The notes beneath the pieces were generated by a model, which was not told where the DNA came from, did not search any database, and saw only the letters and a list, made by a program, of their open reading frames with translations. A stretch of 64,000 nucleotides of DNA from Candidatus Accumulibacter cognatus (GTDB lineage: Bacteria; Pseudomonadota; Gammaproteobacteria; Burkholderiales; Rhodocyclaceae). This document shows positions 55,301 to 62,826 of the stretch, piece by piece (position 1 is the first letter of the stretch; every line of letters starts with the position of its first letter). The translations under genes were made by a program, and so were the position numbers. The stretch covers positions 1,731,553 through 1,795,552 of the forward strand of contig CP058708.1 in NCBI GenBank assembly GCA_013414765.1, given 5' to 3'.

Positions 55301-56870
55301 CCACCGAGCCGACGCCGGTCTTGAGCAGGGCGCTGGCGACCGATTCGTTGGCGCTTTCGGCTTGCGCGCTCTGGCACGCTTCGAGGAAGACGAGCGCAAT
55401 GCCGTACTCGCGCAGGAGCGCGCCGAGTTCGGGCGAGGGGACGTTGGCGTGCCGGCGCCGGCCGCGCGGGCGCAGGTCTTCCGGGTCTTCGAAGCAGAGC
55501 GCGCCGAGGCCGGCGTGCCGGTCGTAGACGCCGTGGCCGTCGAAGTGCAGCACGTGGTAGGGTTCGCCGGCGCGCGCTGCGCGCTCGAGTTCGTCGCGCA
55601 GCGCGGGCAGCGTCGGTGGGGCGAGCAGGCGCAGTTCGACCTGCCCGGCGAGCGCTTCCATCGCCTCGACCAGCGGCTCGGCGCTGACGCGGTGGTCGAG
55701 GTAGCCGCAGGCCTCGTCTTCCGGCCGCGGGCTGGCGAGCAGGACGCGGATCGGCGTGGCGAGAACGGCAACCGGCGCCGGGTGTTCGTTCGGCAGCCGG
55801 CGGCGGACGCGAATCGGCTCGGCGCCCTGGAAGAGGAAGCTCTGCCCGTCGTGCAGCAGTTCCCAGGGCATGCCGAGCAGCAGCGTGCCGGCTTCGCGCG
55901 CCAGCAGCGTCTGCTCGGAGGGCGTCCCCGGGTCGACGGCGGTGTCGACTTCGACCGAGAAGCGGCGCGCGAGGCGCCTCTTGCCGGCACTGCCCAAGCC
56001 GCCCGTACCGCCCGAGCCACCGAGCGCGGCCCAGGACTTGAGCGCTTCGGCGGTCGGCAACGTTGGCAGGGCGGCGTCGTAGAGTGACCGTCCCCAGGCG
56101 GCGAGTTGCGCTTCGATTCGCTGCGCGCGATCGGCGAGCAGCGGGCTCGGCCAGACGGCGTAGTCTTCGAGGTACCAGCGCAGCTCGTCGGCTTCGATCA
56201 CGCCGAGCGGCGCCTCGAGCATGAAGCGCGCGCTGTGCACCTCGCGCTGGACGGGCGTCGCCGGCACATGCAGCAGCCGCGCCCGCGCGCTGGCGCGCCG
56301 GCTGCCGTCGGCGTGCGTCACGACGCGCGGGTCGCAAAGTTCGAGCAGCAGTTCTTCGACCGCTTCGGCCGGCGGCTGCGCCTGCGGCTCGGTGTCGGTC
56401 GGCAGCCGCCGGCGCAGGGCGACGAGGATCTTGTGCGGCGCGGCGTCGAGTTCGCCGCTGGCGATGGCAATATGGATCGGCTCCTCGTCGAACAGCGCTT
56501 CGAAAGCGCCGAGCGGCGCGCCGTCGAGGAGCAGCGGCACGACCGGGAAGTGCGCCGCGCCGCCGCGCTGTTTCTGCACGGCGAGCGCGTATTTGAGTTC
56601 CTTGCCGACCCACGCCGAGTCTTTCGCGTGCGGCGAGACGAGCACCAGTACGCCCGCCGAATGCTCGATTGCCGCGCGGATCGTCGATTCGAGCGGGTCG
56701 CCACCGCGGAACTCGCGCGAGTCGATCGTCAGTTGCGTGTCCAGCTCGGCGAGCGCCCTGCGCAAGCGACGAACGATGCCATCGTCGCCGCTGCCGTGCG
56801 AGACGAAGTAGGTCGGGGAAGGAAAAGCGGAAGGCCTTTGGCTTGCGTTTGCGGAATCGTTCTTGGTCAT
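52377..56870 (-). CDS. TIR-CHAT-STAND NTPase-TPR protein (predicted defence/cell-suicide protein)
   Basis: 1497 residues. TIR domain at residues ~20-150 (TYFVSHGSGDDGIVRRLRRAL; candidate catalytic Glu91 in WVGKELKYA). CHAT caspase-like domain at ~350-610, with His446 in HFDGHGVYD and Cys499 in EACQSA. STAND/NB-ARC-like NTPase at ~640-900: Walker A GQGGEGKTALASEF near residue 650, Walker B TTLLVLDNLES, and a sensor-like TRLIFTSREALP. TPR-type repeats from ~1040 to the end (ANCLRDLGRLDKAARVYGQAI, VAWHQIGMVHQHAGHGNDAEDAYRQSL, RNNLANTLRCLGRIQKARREI). Start ATG 56870 with ribosome site gggaggaac. Very GC-rich. The domain order suggests sensing, then NADase and protease effectors in one chain. Confidence 0.87.
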   Translation of the reverse strand: MTKNDSANASQRPSAFPSPTYFVSHGSGDDGIVRRLRRALAELDTQLTIDSREFRGGDPLESTIRAAIEHSAGVLVLVSPHAKDSAWVGKELKYALAVQKQRGGAAHFPVVPLLLDGAPLGAFEALFDEEPIHIAIASGELDAAPHKILVALRRRLPTDTEPQAQPPAEAVEELLLELCDPRVVTHADGSRRASARARLLHVPATPVQREVHSARFMLEAPLGVIEADELRWYLEDYAVWPSPLLADRAQRIEAQLAAWGRSLYDAALPTLPTAEALKSWAALGGSGGTGGLGSAGKRRLARRFSVEVDTAVDPGTPSEQTLLAREAGTLLLGMPWELLHDGQSFLFQGAEPIRVRRRLPNEHPAPVAVLATPIRVLLASPRPEDEACGYLDHRVSAEPLVEAMEALAGQVELRLLAPPTLPALRDELERAARAGEPYHVLHFDGHGVYDRHAGLGALCFEDPEDLRPRGRRRHANVPSPELGALLREYGIALVFLEACQSAQAESANESVASALLKTGVGSVVAMSHSVLVETSRRFVEAFYRALSRGERVGSAMLAGQRELKDKPARGRVFGVGEFHLHDWFVPVLYQDRDDPQLFRRTPSRQTLADWRTRLAKRLGELPEPPAHGFVGRSRELLELERLLASERYAVVRGQGGEGKTALASEFARWRVRSRQVQRAAFVSLETHGDAAAVLDELGRQLLGKGFSVATQPSLEAAVMAVERELREQTTLLVLDNLESVLAPPFAFTVDGGHTPGDSALAADERERADEILQLAARLLACSETRLIFTSREALPAPFAGERQRLELDRLSRLDAVQLVERALGLDAAGMGHAAEAQRDKIESLVDAVHGHARTLALLAPALRERGPAATQAELVALIADMEWRFPGQREHSLLASVELSLRRLPPELRQRASVLGVFHGAVDLNLLRHMTGWPADEVQELGEALVATGLASSEPYHHLRLNPALCPYLAAQLEPAARAVLSEQWCEAMRQYAGFLERKAARNSTLAAALTRMELPNLMGLLECVEHAGDPAATIALTTMLHGLLQFLNRPRLLARVAQARDSASRTLGEAAWGHAPFEAERTRIEQILAAGRVDAALAAAQQLHARAQATGEAAYAGADYDLAGACWLLGRVLQKAVRAGAALPPLEEARRRFEDVEAREPGCGAADMAVVCISERANCLRDLGRLDKAARVYGQAISLAEQRHNERSVAVSKSRLGTVRLQQRRFPEALAAWRDARERFEALGEAVTVAVAWHQIGMVHQHAGHGNDAEDAYRQSLAIRVQCNDVAGQAATLLQLGNLYDDILGRPEDAVTHYRQAAERRVALRDVANEGHARNNLANTLRCLGRIQKARREIERAIECKRGLDYAAEPWTSWAILAEIENADGRASEAHQAGRQAREAFLAYRRNGGENHIGGAPLAAEINRLLLAGDRGSAGAGLAQLAGVANPPAWLPPFVTALQAVVAGERRASLADTPGLAYHNAAEILLLLDRLAAASR

Positions 56871-57050
56871 TGTTCCTCCCGATAGCGGCGGCGCATCTCC
56901 CCCATTACCGCACGATTTATTGGCGGAAGTGTGGCTCCCCGCTGCGGCGGGTCGCCTGCCTGCTTGCAGCATGTCCTGGCCGAAGCAGCGGCGGCTTGTG
57001 ATGGCGACCGTCAACGCTCCTTTGGGCCACCCATCGGGCTTGCCCGGCGC
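56871..57050. other. Intergenic, no gene recognised
   Basis: Short stretch between vapC and the TIR-CHAT gene start. Confidence 0.3.
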
Positions 57051-57455
57051 TCAGCTTGCCCAGTTCTCGACCTGCAACCCCGGGATGCGCGAAAAATCCG
57101 CCGGGTTGGCCGTAACCAGCGTCGCCTGCACGGCCAGTGCGTGTGCGCCGATCAGCTTGTCCAGCGCATTGCGCGTGCGTTGCGGGTCGGCCAGGCGAAC
57201 GGCGGCGTGGGCGCGCGCGGCTGCGGCATCGAAGGGCAGCACCACGAGATCGTTGAGCACCGCGTCGAGGGCCGCACGATGCGCTGCGCCGTCGCCGCCT
57301 GCCGCGATGACGCCGAATTCGAGTTCCGCCAGGCTGATCGCCGAGAGCAGCAAGTCGCCGAAGTAGCACTCGCTCAAACGCCTGGCAAGCGCCGGATTTC
57401 CCTGCATGGCATGGATGCAGATGCTGGTGTCGAGCAGGTAACGCACCGCTTTCAT
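57051..57455 (-). CDS. vapC: VapC PIN-domain toxin
   Basis: 134 residues; PIN ribonuclease with the first acidic residue in YLLDTSICIHAM, an Glu in SAISLAELEFGV and the terminal Asp residues in ALDKLIGAHALAV and VTANPADFSRIPGLQVENW. ATG 57455 overlaps vapB by 4 bp (57452-57455). Complete type II toxin-antitoxin pair, near the TIR-CHAT gene. Confidence 0.92.
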   Translation of the reverse strand: MKAVRYLLDTSICIHAMQGNPALARRLSECYFGDLLLSAISLAELEFGVIAAGGDGAAHRAALDAVLNDLVVLPFDAAAARAHAAVRLADPQRTRNALDKLIGAHALAVQATLVTANPADFSRIPGLQVENWAS

Positions 57456-57736
57456 CCCGGCTCGCCATTTCCGGCTTTGGCGGCGCCCCATGTTCCCCAA
57501 TCGCGCTCAAGCTCCTCGCCCGCATCGGGACGTTGACCATCCGGAAACCATCCCAATGCGCCCATCGCCGAAAAGCTGTCAGCCAGACCGGTGAGCCGGC
57601 GCAACGCCGGCCGGATGAGCAAGTCCCCTCCGGGCATCGCTTCGATCTCGACTTCCTTCACTCCCGGTGGCAATTGCAGCTCCACCGGAATGCGCACCGC
57701 TTGCGAATTCCCGCTTCTGAACACCCGTGTCCGCAT
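57452..57736 (-). CDS. vapB: VapB antitoxin (AbrB/MazE-type)
   Basis: 94 residues; N-terminal AbrB-like swapped-hairpin RTRVFRSGNSQAVRIPVELQLP and EVEIEAMPGGDLLIRP, then an acidic, disordered tail (DGQRPDAGEELERDWG) that would wrap the toxin. ATG 57736 preferred to 57766. Confidence 0.92.
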   Translation of the reverse strand: MRTRVFRSGNSQAVRIPVELQLPPGVKEVEIEAMPGGDLLIRPALRRLTGLADSFSAMGALGWFPDGQRPDAGEELERDWGTWGAAKAGNGEPG

Positions 57737-58073
57737 TCGTCGCTCCCGTATATACCGTGCGCACATGGTACTCCTTTGCCGGGACGAGTATTCCTGTGAT
57801 GGAAATCGGGGCTCAACACGTCATCGCGAGCTGGAACCGTTTGCGCAGAAGGCGCTGCGGATGGCCAGTAGCGGCGGTCAGACGGGGTGCTGGCGATGGA
57901 TCAAACGGATTCCCGGATCGTTTTGCGAAACACCTCTCTCGAGCAGGCCTTTCGCCTGAACAGGATGCTGCTGATCATGTCCTGATCATGTCCCTTTGAC
58001 TCTTCGGTGCCGACCTGACACAGAAATCCAGACAAAGAGAGCCGGACGACAGGCCTGACCACCAGCCTCAAGA
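57737..58073. other. Intergenic, no gene recognised
   Basis: Contains a tandem TGATCATGTCC direct repeat at ~57974-57993 and AT-richer sequence upstream of the AraC gene end. No gene assigned. Confidence 0.35.
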
Positions 58074-59198
58074 TCAAATAAGCGCTACGTTCTTGCGTCG
58101 CCAAACGGCGGGAGAAGCCCCGGACCAGCGCCGGAAGGCACGCGCAAAGGCCGTAGCGTCAGCGTAGCCCAGCCTGTTGGCGACGTCTTCCAGCGATACG
58201 ACGGAACCGCGAAGGAGGCCTCGTGCCGCATCGAAGCGAACCGCATCGAGAAGCTCTCTGAAAGTTGTTCCGTTTTCCTGCAAACGCCGGGCAAAGGTTC
58301 GCCGGTTCATGCCGAAGGCGCGCGCTACCTCATCCTGACTGATGCAGGCCGTTGCCAGCAGTGTCCGCATGACCCGTTGAATTCGATCTCTGGCAACCCG
58401 ACCTTCTCCAAGTCTTTCCTTTTCCCGAACTTGCGACGTGAGGAAGTCATGGAACAGGGCGTTCGCGCCGGCAATTGGGCGCCCAAGGATTGCGGCGTCG
58501 AACACAACGGCGTTGCGATCGGCATCGAAGCGAACCGGTGCGGCGAAATGGGCAGAAAATGCCGAGGTATCCGACGGCGCGCGGTACGCGAAATTCACTT
58601 CGAGCAGTGCAAAGCCAACGCCGCAAATCTCGCGCAGGAGATTGGCTGCTATTGCGAGCGCGCCGAAAACGATCTGCTCGGCTCCCACCAGGTCAGGTTC
58701 CAGCACCTCGTAGCCGAGAACGGCGAGGCTGCCCTCGCGATGGAAATAGGGGGCGGCTCCCTCGTCGTGCAGGTGCAGATAGGACTGCAGGCTCGCCAAT
58801 CCAGCCCCTACCGTCGCGGAGTTGCCCACCAGGTAACCGACGGTGCCGAGCATGACAAGGCCTGTCTGCATGCAGGCTCGCAAACCGATGTCGGACAGGC
58901 CGGTGCGCTCGGCGGCGAGATGTGTCAGCTCCCCCAGTTTGGCGAACGGGATCACGTTGTCTGGATGGTCGAAGACTGCGACCGGAAGACCGACCTGGGT
59001 GATCAGCGCATCGGCGTCGATGCCACGCCCGCGAAGTATGGCAGGCAACGCGATGGCGCCGCCCACCCGGATGACCCGGTTGCTGATTGGCGGGCGGCCG
59101 CGCCTGGTCGATGTCACGTTATTCAAGGCAGATCCTGACAGAAATGGCAGATGGATTTTGGCATGAAATGTCAGGAAACTGAAAAATCTGTCGCGCAA
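58074..59198 (-). CDS. AraC-family transcriptional regulator (arabinose-binding-domain type)
   Basis: 374 residues. The N-terminal ~180 residues match the AraC-type 'arabinose-binding' regulatory domain found in OruR/ArgR-like AraC proteins (AILRGRGIDADALITQVGLP, GLASLQSYLHLHDEGAAPYF). The C-terminal HTH_18 pair is QDEVARAFGMNRRTFARRLQENGTTFRELLDAVRFDAARGLL and VVSLEDVANRLGYADATAFARAFRRWSGASPAVWR (by ends). Divergent neighbour of the DUF1254 lipoprotein gene, which it may control. ATG at 59198, possibly later. Confidence 0.85.
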   Translation of the reverse strand: MRDRFFSFLTFHAKIHLPFLSGSALNNVTSTRRGRPPISNRVIRVGGAIALPAILRGRGIDADALITQVGLPVAVFDHPDNVIPFAKLGELTHLAAERTGLSDIGLRACMQTGLVMLGTVGYLVGNSATVGAGLASLQSYLHLHDEGAAPYFHREGSLAVLGYEVLEPDLVGAEQIVFGALAIAANLLREICGVGFALLEVNFAYRAPSDTSAFSAHFAAPVRFDADRNAVVFDAAILGRPIAGANALFHDFLTSQVREKERLGEGRVARDRIQRVMRTLLATACISQDEVARAFGMNRRTFARRLQENGTTFRELLDAVRFDAARGLLRGSVVSLEDVANRLGYADATAFARAFRRWSGASPAVWRRKNVALI

Positions 59199-59357
59199 GT
59201 GGTACAGTCTTTTTCTATACTCAATCCGGTTCGTGCCGAATCCTCGAAGTTTGCCAACAAAAAGGAGTCAGGGCCCGGCATCCGGACGCTTTCCGACCAA
59301 TTGCGTCTTCCGAAAGCGACTTCCCTCCGCGCCTCTTGCAATCAATAGGAGAAAGAA

Positions 59358-60854
59358 ATGCAACGAAAGAATCTTTCCTGGGCAACCATGGCGGCCCTGT
59401 GTGCGCTGACCCTTGGCGCCTGCGGCAAGCAAGCCGAGACCCAGGTCGACCGGGTGGCCATGGAAGCCAAGGCCAAGGCCGAGGCGGAGGCAAAGGCACT
59501 GGAGGCAGTGGCGAAGGAAGCCGAGGCACGTGCCATCGCCATCGAGAGCTACGTCTACGCCTACCCGCTCGTCACCATGGAAATGACCCGTCGAGTGATG
59601 ACCAATGTCGCTGCGCCCGAGGGCTCGCATGCACCGATGGGGCACTTCGTCCGGTTGCGCAGCTACCCGGATGCCTCTTACAGGGATGTCACCGCCCCGA
59701 ACGCAGACACACTGTACACGACCACCTGGATCGACGTATCCAAGGAACCCTGGATTCTGAGCATCCCCGACATGAAGGATCGCTACGCCTTGTTCCCCAT
59801 GCTCGACGGCTGGACCAACGTATTCCAGGTTCCAGGCAAGCGGACCACGGGCACGAAGGCGCAGACCTACGCCATCACCGGTCCGGGATGGTCCGGAGAA
59901 TTGCCCGCCGGCGTGACCGAGTACAAGTCCCCGACGGGGCTCGTATGGATTCTCGGGCGCATCTACTGCACCGGCACCCCCGCGGACTACAAGGAAGTGC
60001 ACGCGTTGCAGGACAAGGTTTCGGTCGTGCCACTGTCCGCCTACGGGAAGCCTTACACCCCGGCGCCTGGAACGGTCGACCCGGCCATCGACATGAAGAC
60101 CGCGGTACGCGAGCAGGTCAATGCGCTCGATGGCGCGGCGTATTTCAAACTTTTCGCCGAACTGCTCAAGACCAATCCGGCCGCGGCCGAGGATACCGCG
60201 GTGCTGGCCAAGCTGGCCAAGATCGGCGTCGTGCCCGGACAGGATTTCGACCTTACCAAACTCGATCCCGCCGTCGCCAAGGGACTTGCCGGAGCACCCA
60301 AGCCGGCACAGGAACTGATCATGGACTGGATGAAAGCCGGCATCGTTGCGGGCGACTTCAAACTCGAGCACGGCTGGCTGTTCTCGACCAAGGTCGGCGT
60401 GTACGGCACGAGCTACGTGCAGCGCGCGCTCGTCACCGCCATCGGCCTCGGTGCCAACCGGCCGCAGGATGCAGTCTATCCCACCTCGCAAGGGCCGGAC
60501 ATTGCCGCGAAATACAGCGGCGAGAAGAAGTACGTCATGCGTTTCGAGAAAGGCCAGCTGCCGCCCGTGAATGGCTTCTGGTCGCTGACGATGTACGACG
60601 CGGACTACTTCTTCGTCGATAACCCGCTGAACCGCTACAACCTGAGCCAGCGCAACAAACTGAAGGCAAACCCGGACGGGTCGGTCGATCTCTACATCCA
60701 GAACGAATCGCCGGGCAAGGGCAAGGAGTCGAACTGGCTCCCGGCGCCCAAGGGTGAGTTCATCCTGATGATGCGCTTGTACTGGCCGAAGGAACAGGCG
60801 CCTTCGCTCCTGGATGGCAGCTGGCAAGTACCGCCCGTCAAGGAGGCCAACTGA
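59358..60854 (+). CDS. DUF1254/DUF1214 lipoprotein
   Basis: 498 residues. Lipobox LGAC in ALTLGACGKQ (lipidated Cys at ~25). Coiled-coil linker (AKAKAEAEAKALEAVAKEAEA), DUF1254 (IESYVYAYPLVTMEMTRRVMTNV; RSYPDASYRDVTAPNADTLYTTTWIDVSKEP, by ends) and DUF1214 at the end (FWSLTMYDADYFFVDNPLNRYNL; PNPDGSVDLYIQNESPGKGKESNWLPAPKG-like). Surface- or periplasm-anchored; function unknown. ATG 59358 with ribosome site aggaga. Confidence 0.87.
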   Translation: MQRKNLSWATMAALCALTLGACGKQAETQVDRVAMEAKAKAEAEAKALEAVAKEAEARAIAIESYVYAYPLVTMEMTRRVMTNVAAPEGSHAPMGHFVRLRSYPDASYRDVTAPNADTLYTTTWIDVSKEPWILSIPDMKDRYALFPMLDGWTNVFQVPGKRTTGTKAQTYAITGPGWSGELPAGVTEYKSPTGLVWILGRIYCTGTPADYKEVHALQDKVSVVPLSAYGKPYTPAPGTVDPAIDMKTAVREQVNALDGAAYFKLFAELLKTNPAAAEDTAVLAKLAKIGVVPGQDFDLTKLDPAVAKGLAGAPKPAQELIMDWMKAGIVAGDFKLEHGWLFSTKVGVYGTSYVQRALVTAIGLGANRPQDAVYPTSQGPDIAAKYSGEKKYVMRFEKGQLPPVNGFWSLTMYDADYFFVDNPLNRYNLSQRNKLKANPDGSVDLYIQNESPGKGKESNWLPAPKGEFILMMRLYWPKEQAPSLLDGSWQVPPVKEAN

Positions 60855-60987
60855 ACTCATCACGTCGTCTCGATGACGGCCTGACACCAGGCAAGATTTC
60901 AGGCTTGCCTGGTGCCGACAGCACACTGCTTGAATCGTATTCCCCGCTAAAACAGGAGAATTGCCGGAGATTCACAACTACGGGCCG

Positions 60988-61218
60988 TCATTCACTCCGG
61001 CGCGTCATCCAGTAGCCCGGCTCGCGTCGCAAGTGCATCACGGCCAGAACGAGCAAGCTCGTGCTCCCCGGTTCGTACAGAACACCATAGGGAAAGCGGT
61101 TGACCAATACGCGGCGAACATTGCCGGCAAATCGTGTCCAGGCGCGGGCATAGCGGCACGTTGGATGGCTGCGTGGATTTCGATCGCGAAGTCGAGACCC
61201 AGACCGGTTTCACGCTGA
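60988..61218 (-). pseudogene. ParE/RelE-type toxin remnant with frameshift
   Basis: Two minus-strand frames combine: GLGLDFAIEIHAAIQRA then after a frameshift RYARAWTRFAGNVRRVLVNRFPYGVLYEPG and LLVLAVMHLRREPGYWMTRR, the conserved ParE/RelE (RFPYGVLY...VLAVMHxRRxPxYW) pattern. The N-terminus is also missing. It stops at 60988-60990, directly behind nifA. Confidence 0.65.
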
Positions 61219-62826
61219 TCAGATCTGCTTCATCTCGATATTGAGGATCTGCACGCGGTAGGCGATCTGCCGTGGCGTCATGCCGAGCAGGCGGGCGGCG
61301 CGCGCCTGCACCCAGCCGGCGCGTTCGAGGGCGGCGATCACCCGCTCGCGCTCGCTGGGTTCGGCGACGGGCTCGCTGTCGCCGAACCCAGCGGCCGCTC
61401 GGGCACCGGCGCCCGGCAGCGCGACGGTGCTGCCCGGGTGACTGGGCAAGGGAACAGGCGTAGCGCCAGTCGGGCGTCTGCTGCTACGCTCGCGCGTCTT
61501 GTCGATACGGATCAGCTCGGCGTCGATCTCGCCGTTTTCCGACATCACGGCGGCGCGTTCGAGGCAGTTTTCCAGCTCGCGCACGTTGCCCGGCCAGTGG
61601 TGCTGCGCCAGGCGCCGCTGCGCGCCGGCGGTGAGGCGCAGCGGCCGGCGCTGCAGGCCGCCGAGGCGATCGAGCAGATGGTTGGCGATCTTCGGCAGGT
61701 CTTCGAGCCGTTCGCGCAGCGGTGGCAGGACGATGGGCATGACATTGAGGCGGTAGTAGAGATCCTCGCGGAAGTCGCCGCTGTCGACCGCCGCTTCGAG
61801 GTCGCGATGGGTGGCGGCGACCAGCCTTACGTCAAGCTTCAGCGTGCGGCCGCCACCGACCCGCTCCAGCTCGCCCTCCTGCAGAACGCGCAGCAGCTTG
61901 GCCTGAAAGGCCGGCGAGATGTCGCCGATTTCGTCGAGAAAGAGCGTGCCGCCGTCGGCCATTTCGAAGCGGCCCTTGCGCGAGTTCACGGCGCCGGTGA
62001 AAGCGCCCTTTTCGTGCCCGAAGAGTTCCGATTCCAGCAGATTCTCGGGCAGCGAGGCACAGTTTAGGCGCACGTAGGGTCCGCGCGCGCGTGGCGAGTT
62101 GTAGTGGATGGCGTTGGCGATCAACTCCTTGCCGGTACCGGTTTCGCCGCGGATCAGCACCGTCGTCGACCACTTGGCGACCATGCGGATCTGATCGAAG
62201 ACACGCAGCATGGCCGGCGAATGGCCAACGAGGTTGCCGAAGCCGGGGCGGTGGCGAACGACCCGGCGCTGCGGATCGCGCTCCTGGTCGAATGACCGAC
62301 GCTCCTGCGCGGCTTCGAGCGACAGTTGGAGGCTATACCCGATCAGGTTGGCCAGCAGCTCGACAAAGCGGACCCGTTCATCGAGCAGGCCGTCGTCCGG
62401 CTCGTCGGGCTGCACCGCCAGCACGCCCTGCAGCGTTCCGCCGAGATGGATCGGGACGGCGATGAAGGGCAGATCCCGCTCGTACAGGCCGAGCCGGTTG
62501 AGGAAGCGCGGGTCCTCGCCCAGTCGCGCGACTGCACAGGGTCGCCCGCTTTCGAGGATGCGGCCGAGCAGACCCTCGCCGGTCCGGTAACGGATCGTCG
62601 CGAAATCGTCGTGATCGAGGCCATGCACGGCGTACACACTGAGGTCGCCGCTGTCCGGATCGACAACGGCGATCATGCCGCGGCTCAGATGACCCTTGAT
62701 CTCCAGCGTACGCAGCACTTCGCGCAGCCCTTGCGAAGCATCGAGCACGCTCGCCAGCAACTGCCCGACGCGCGAGAGGACTTCGAACTGGGAGGGCAGC
62801 AAGGACGCCGAAATAGTCTCGTTCAT
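61219..62826 (-). CDS. nifA: Nif-specific sigma54-dependent activator NifA
   Basis: 535 residues. GAF domain ~20-170, sigma54 AAA+ domain ~205-440 with Walker A GETGTGKE, the GAFTGA loop that contacts sigma54, [12 protein letters not shown] (Walker B), and a C-terminal Fis-type HTH ([33 protein letters not shown], by ends). The interdomain linker has no CxxxxC pair, so it is of the NifL-regulated kind rather than the oxygen-sensing rhizobial kind, consistent with nifL directly upstream. Start overlaps the nifL stop by ATGA. The expected activator of the nifH, nifB and SIR2-like promoters here. Confidence 0.97.
   Translation of the reverse strand: MNETISASLLPSQFEVLSRVGQLLASVLDASQGLREVLRTLEIKGHLSRGMIAVVDPDSGDLSVYAVHGLDHDDFATIRYRTGEGLLGRILESGRPCAVARLGEDPRFLNRLGLYERDLPFIAVPIHLGGTLQGVLAVQPDEPDDGLLDERVRFVELLANLIGYSLQLSLEAAQERRSFDQERDPQRRVVRHRPGFGNLVGHSPAMLRVFDQIRMVAKWSTTVLIRGETGTGKELIANAIHYNSPRARGPYVRLNCASLPENLLESELFGHEKGAFTGAVNSRKGRFEMADGGTLFLDEIGDISPAFQAKLLRVLQEGELERVGGGRTLKLDVRLVAATHRDLEAAVDSGDFREDLYYRLNVMPIVLPPLRERLEDLPKIANHLLDRLGGLQRRPLRLTAGAQRRLAQHHWPGNVRELENCLERAAVMSENGEIDAELIRIDKTRERSSRRPTGATPVPLPSHPGSTVALPGAGARAAAGFGDSEPVAEPSERERVIAALERAGWVQARAARLLGMTPRQIAYRVQILNIEMKQI

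Noticed and set aside
57974-57993. Tandem TGATCATGTCC repeat as a regulatory or CRISPR-like repeat
   Set aside because: Only two copies in tandem; no array or spacer pattern. No CRISPR array was seen anywhere.
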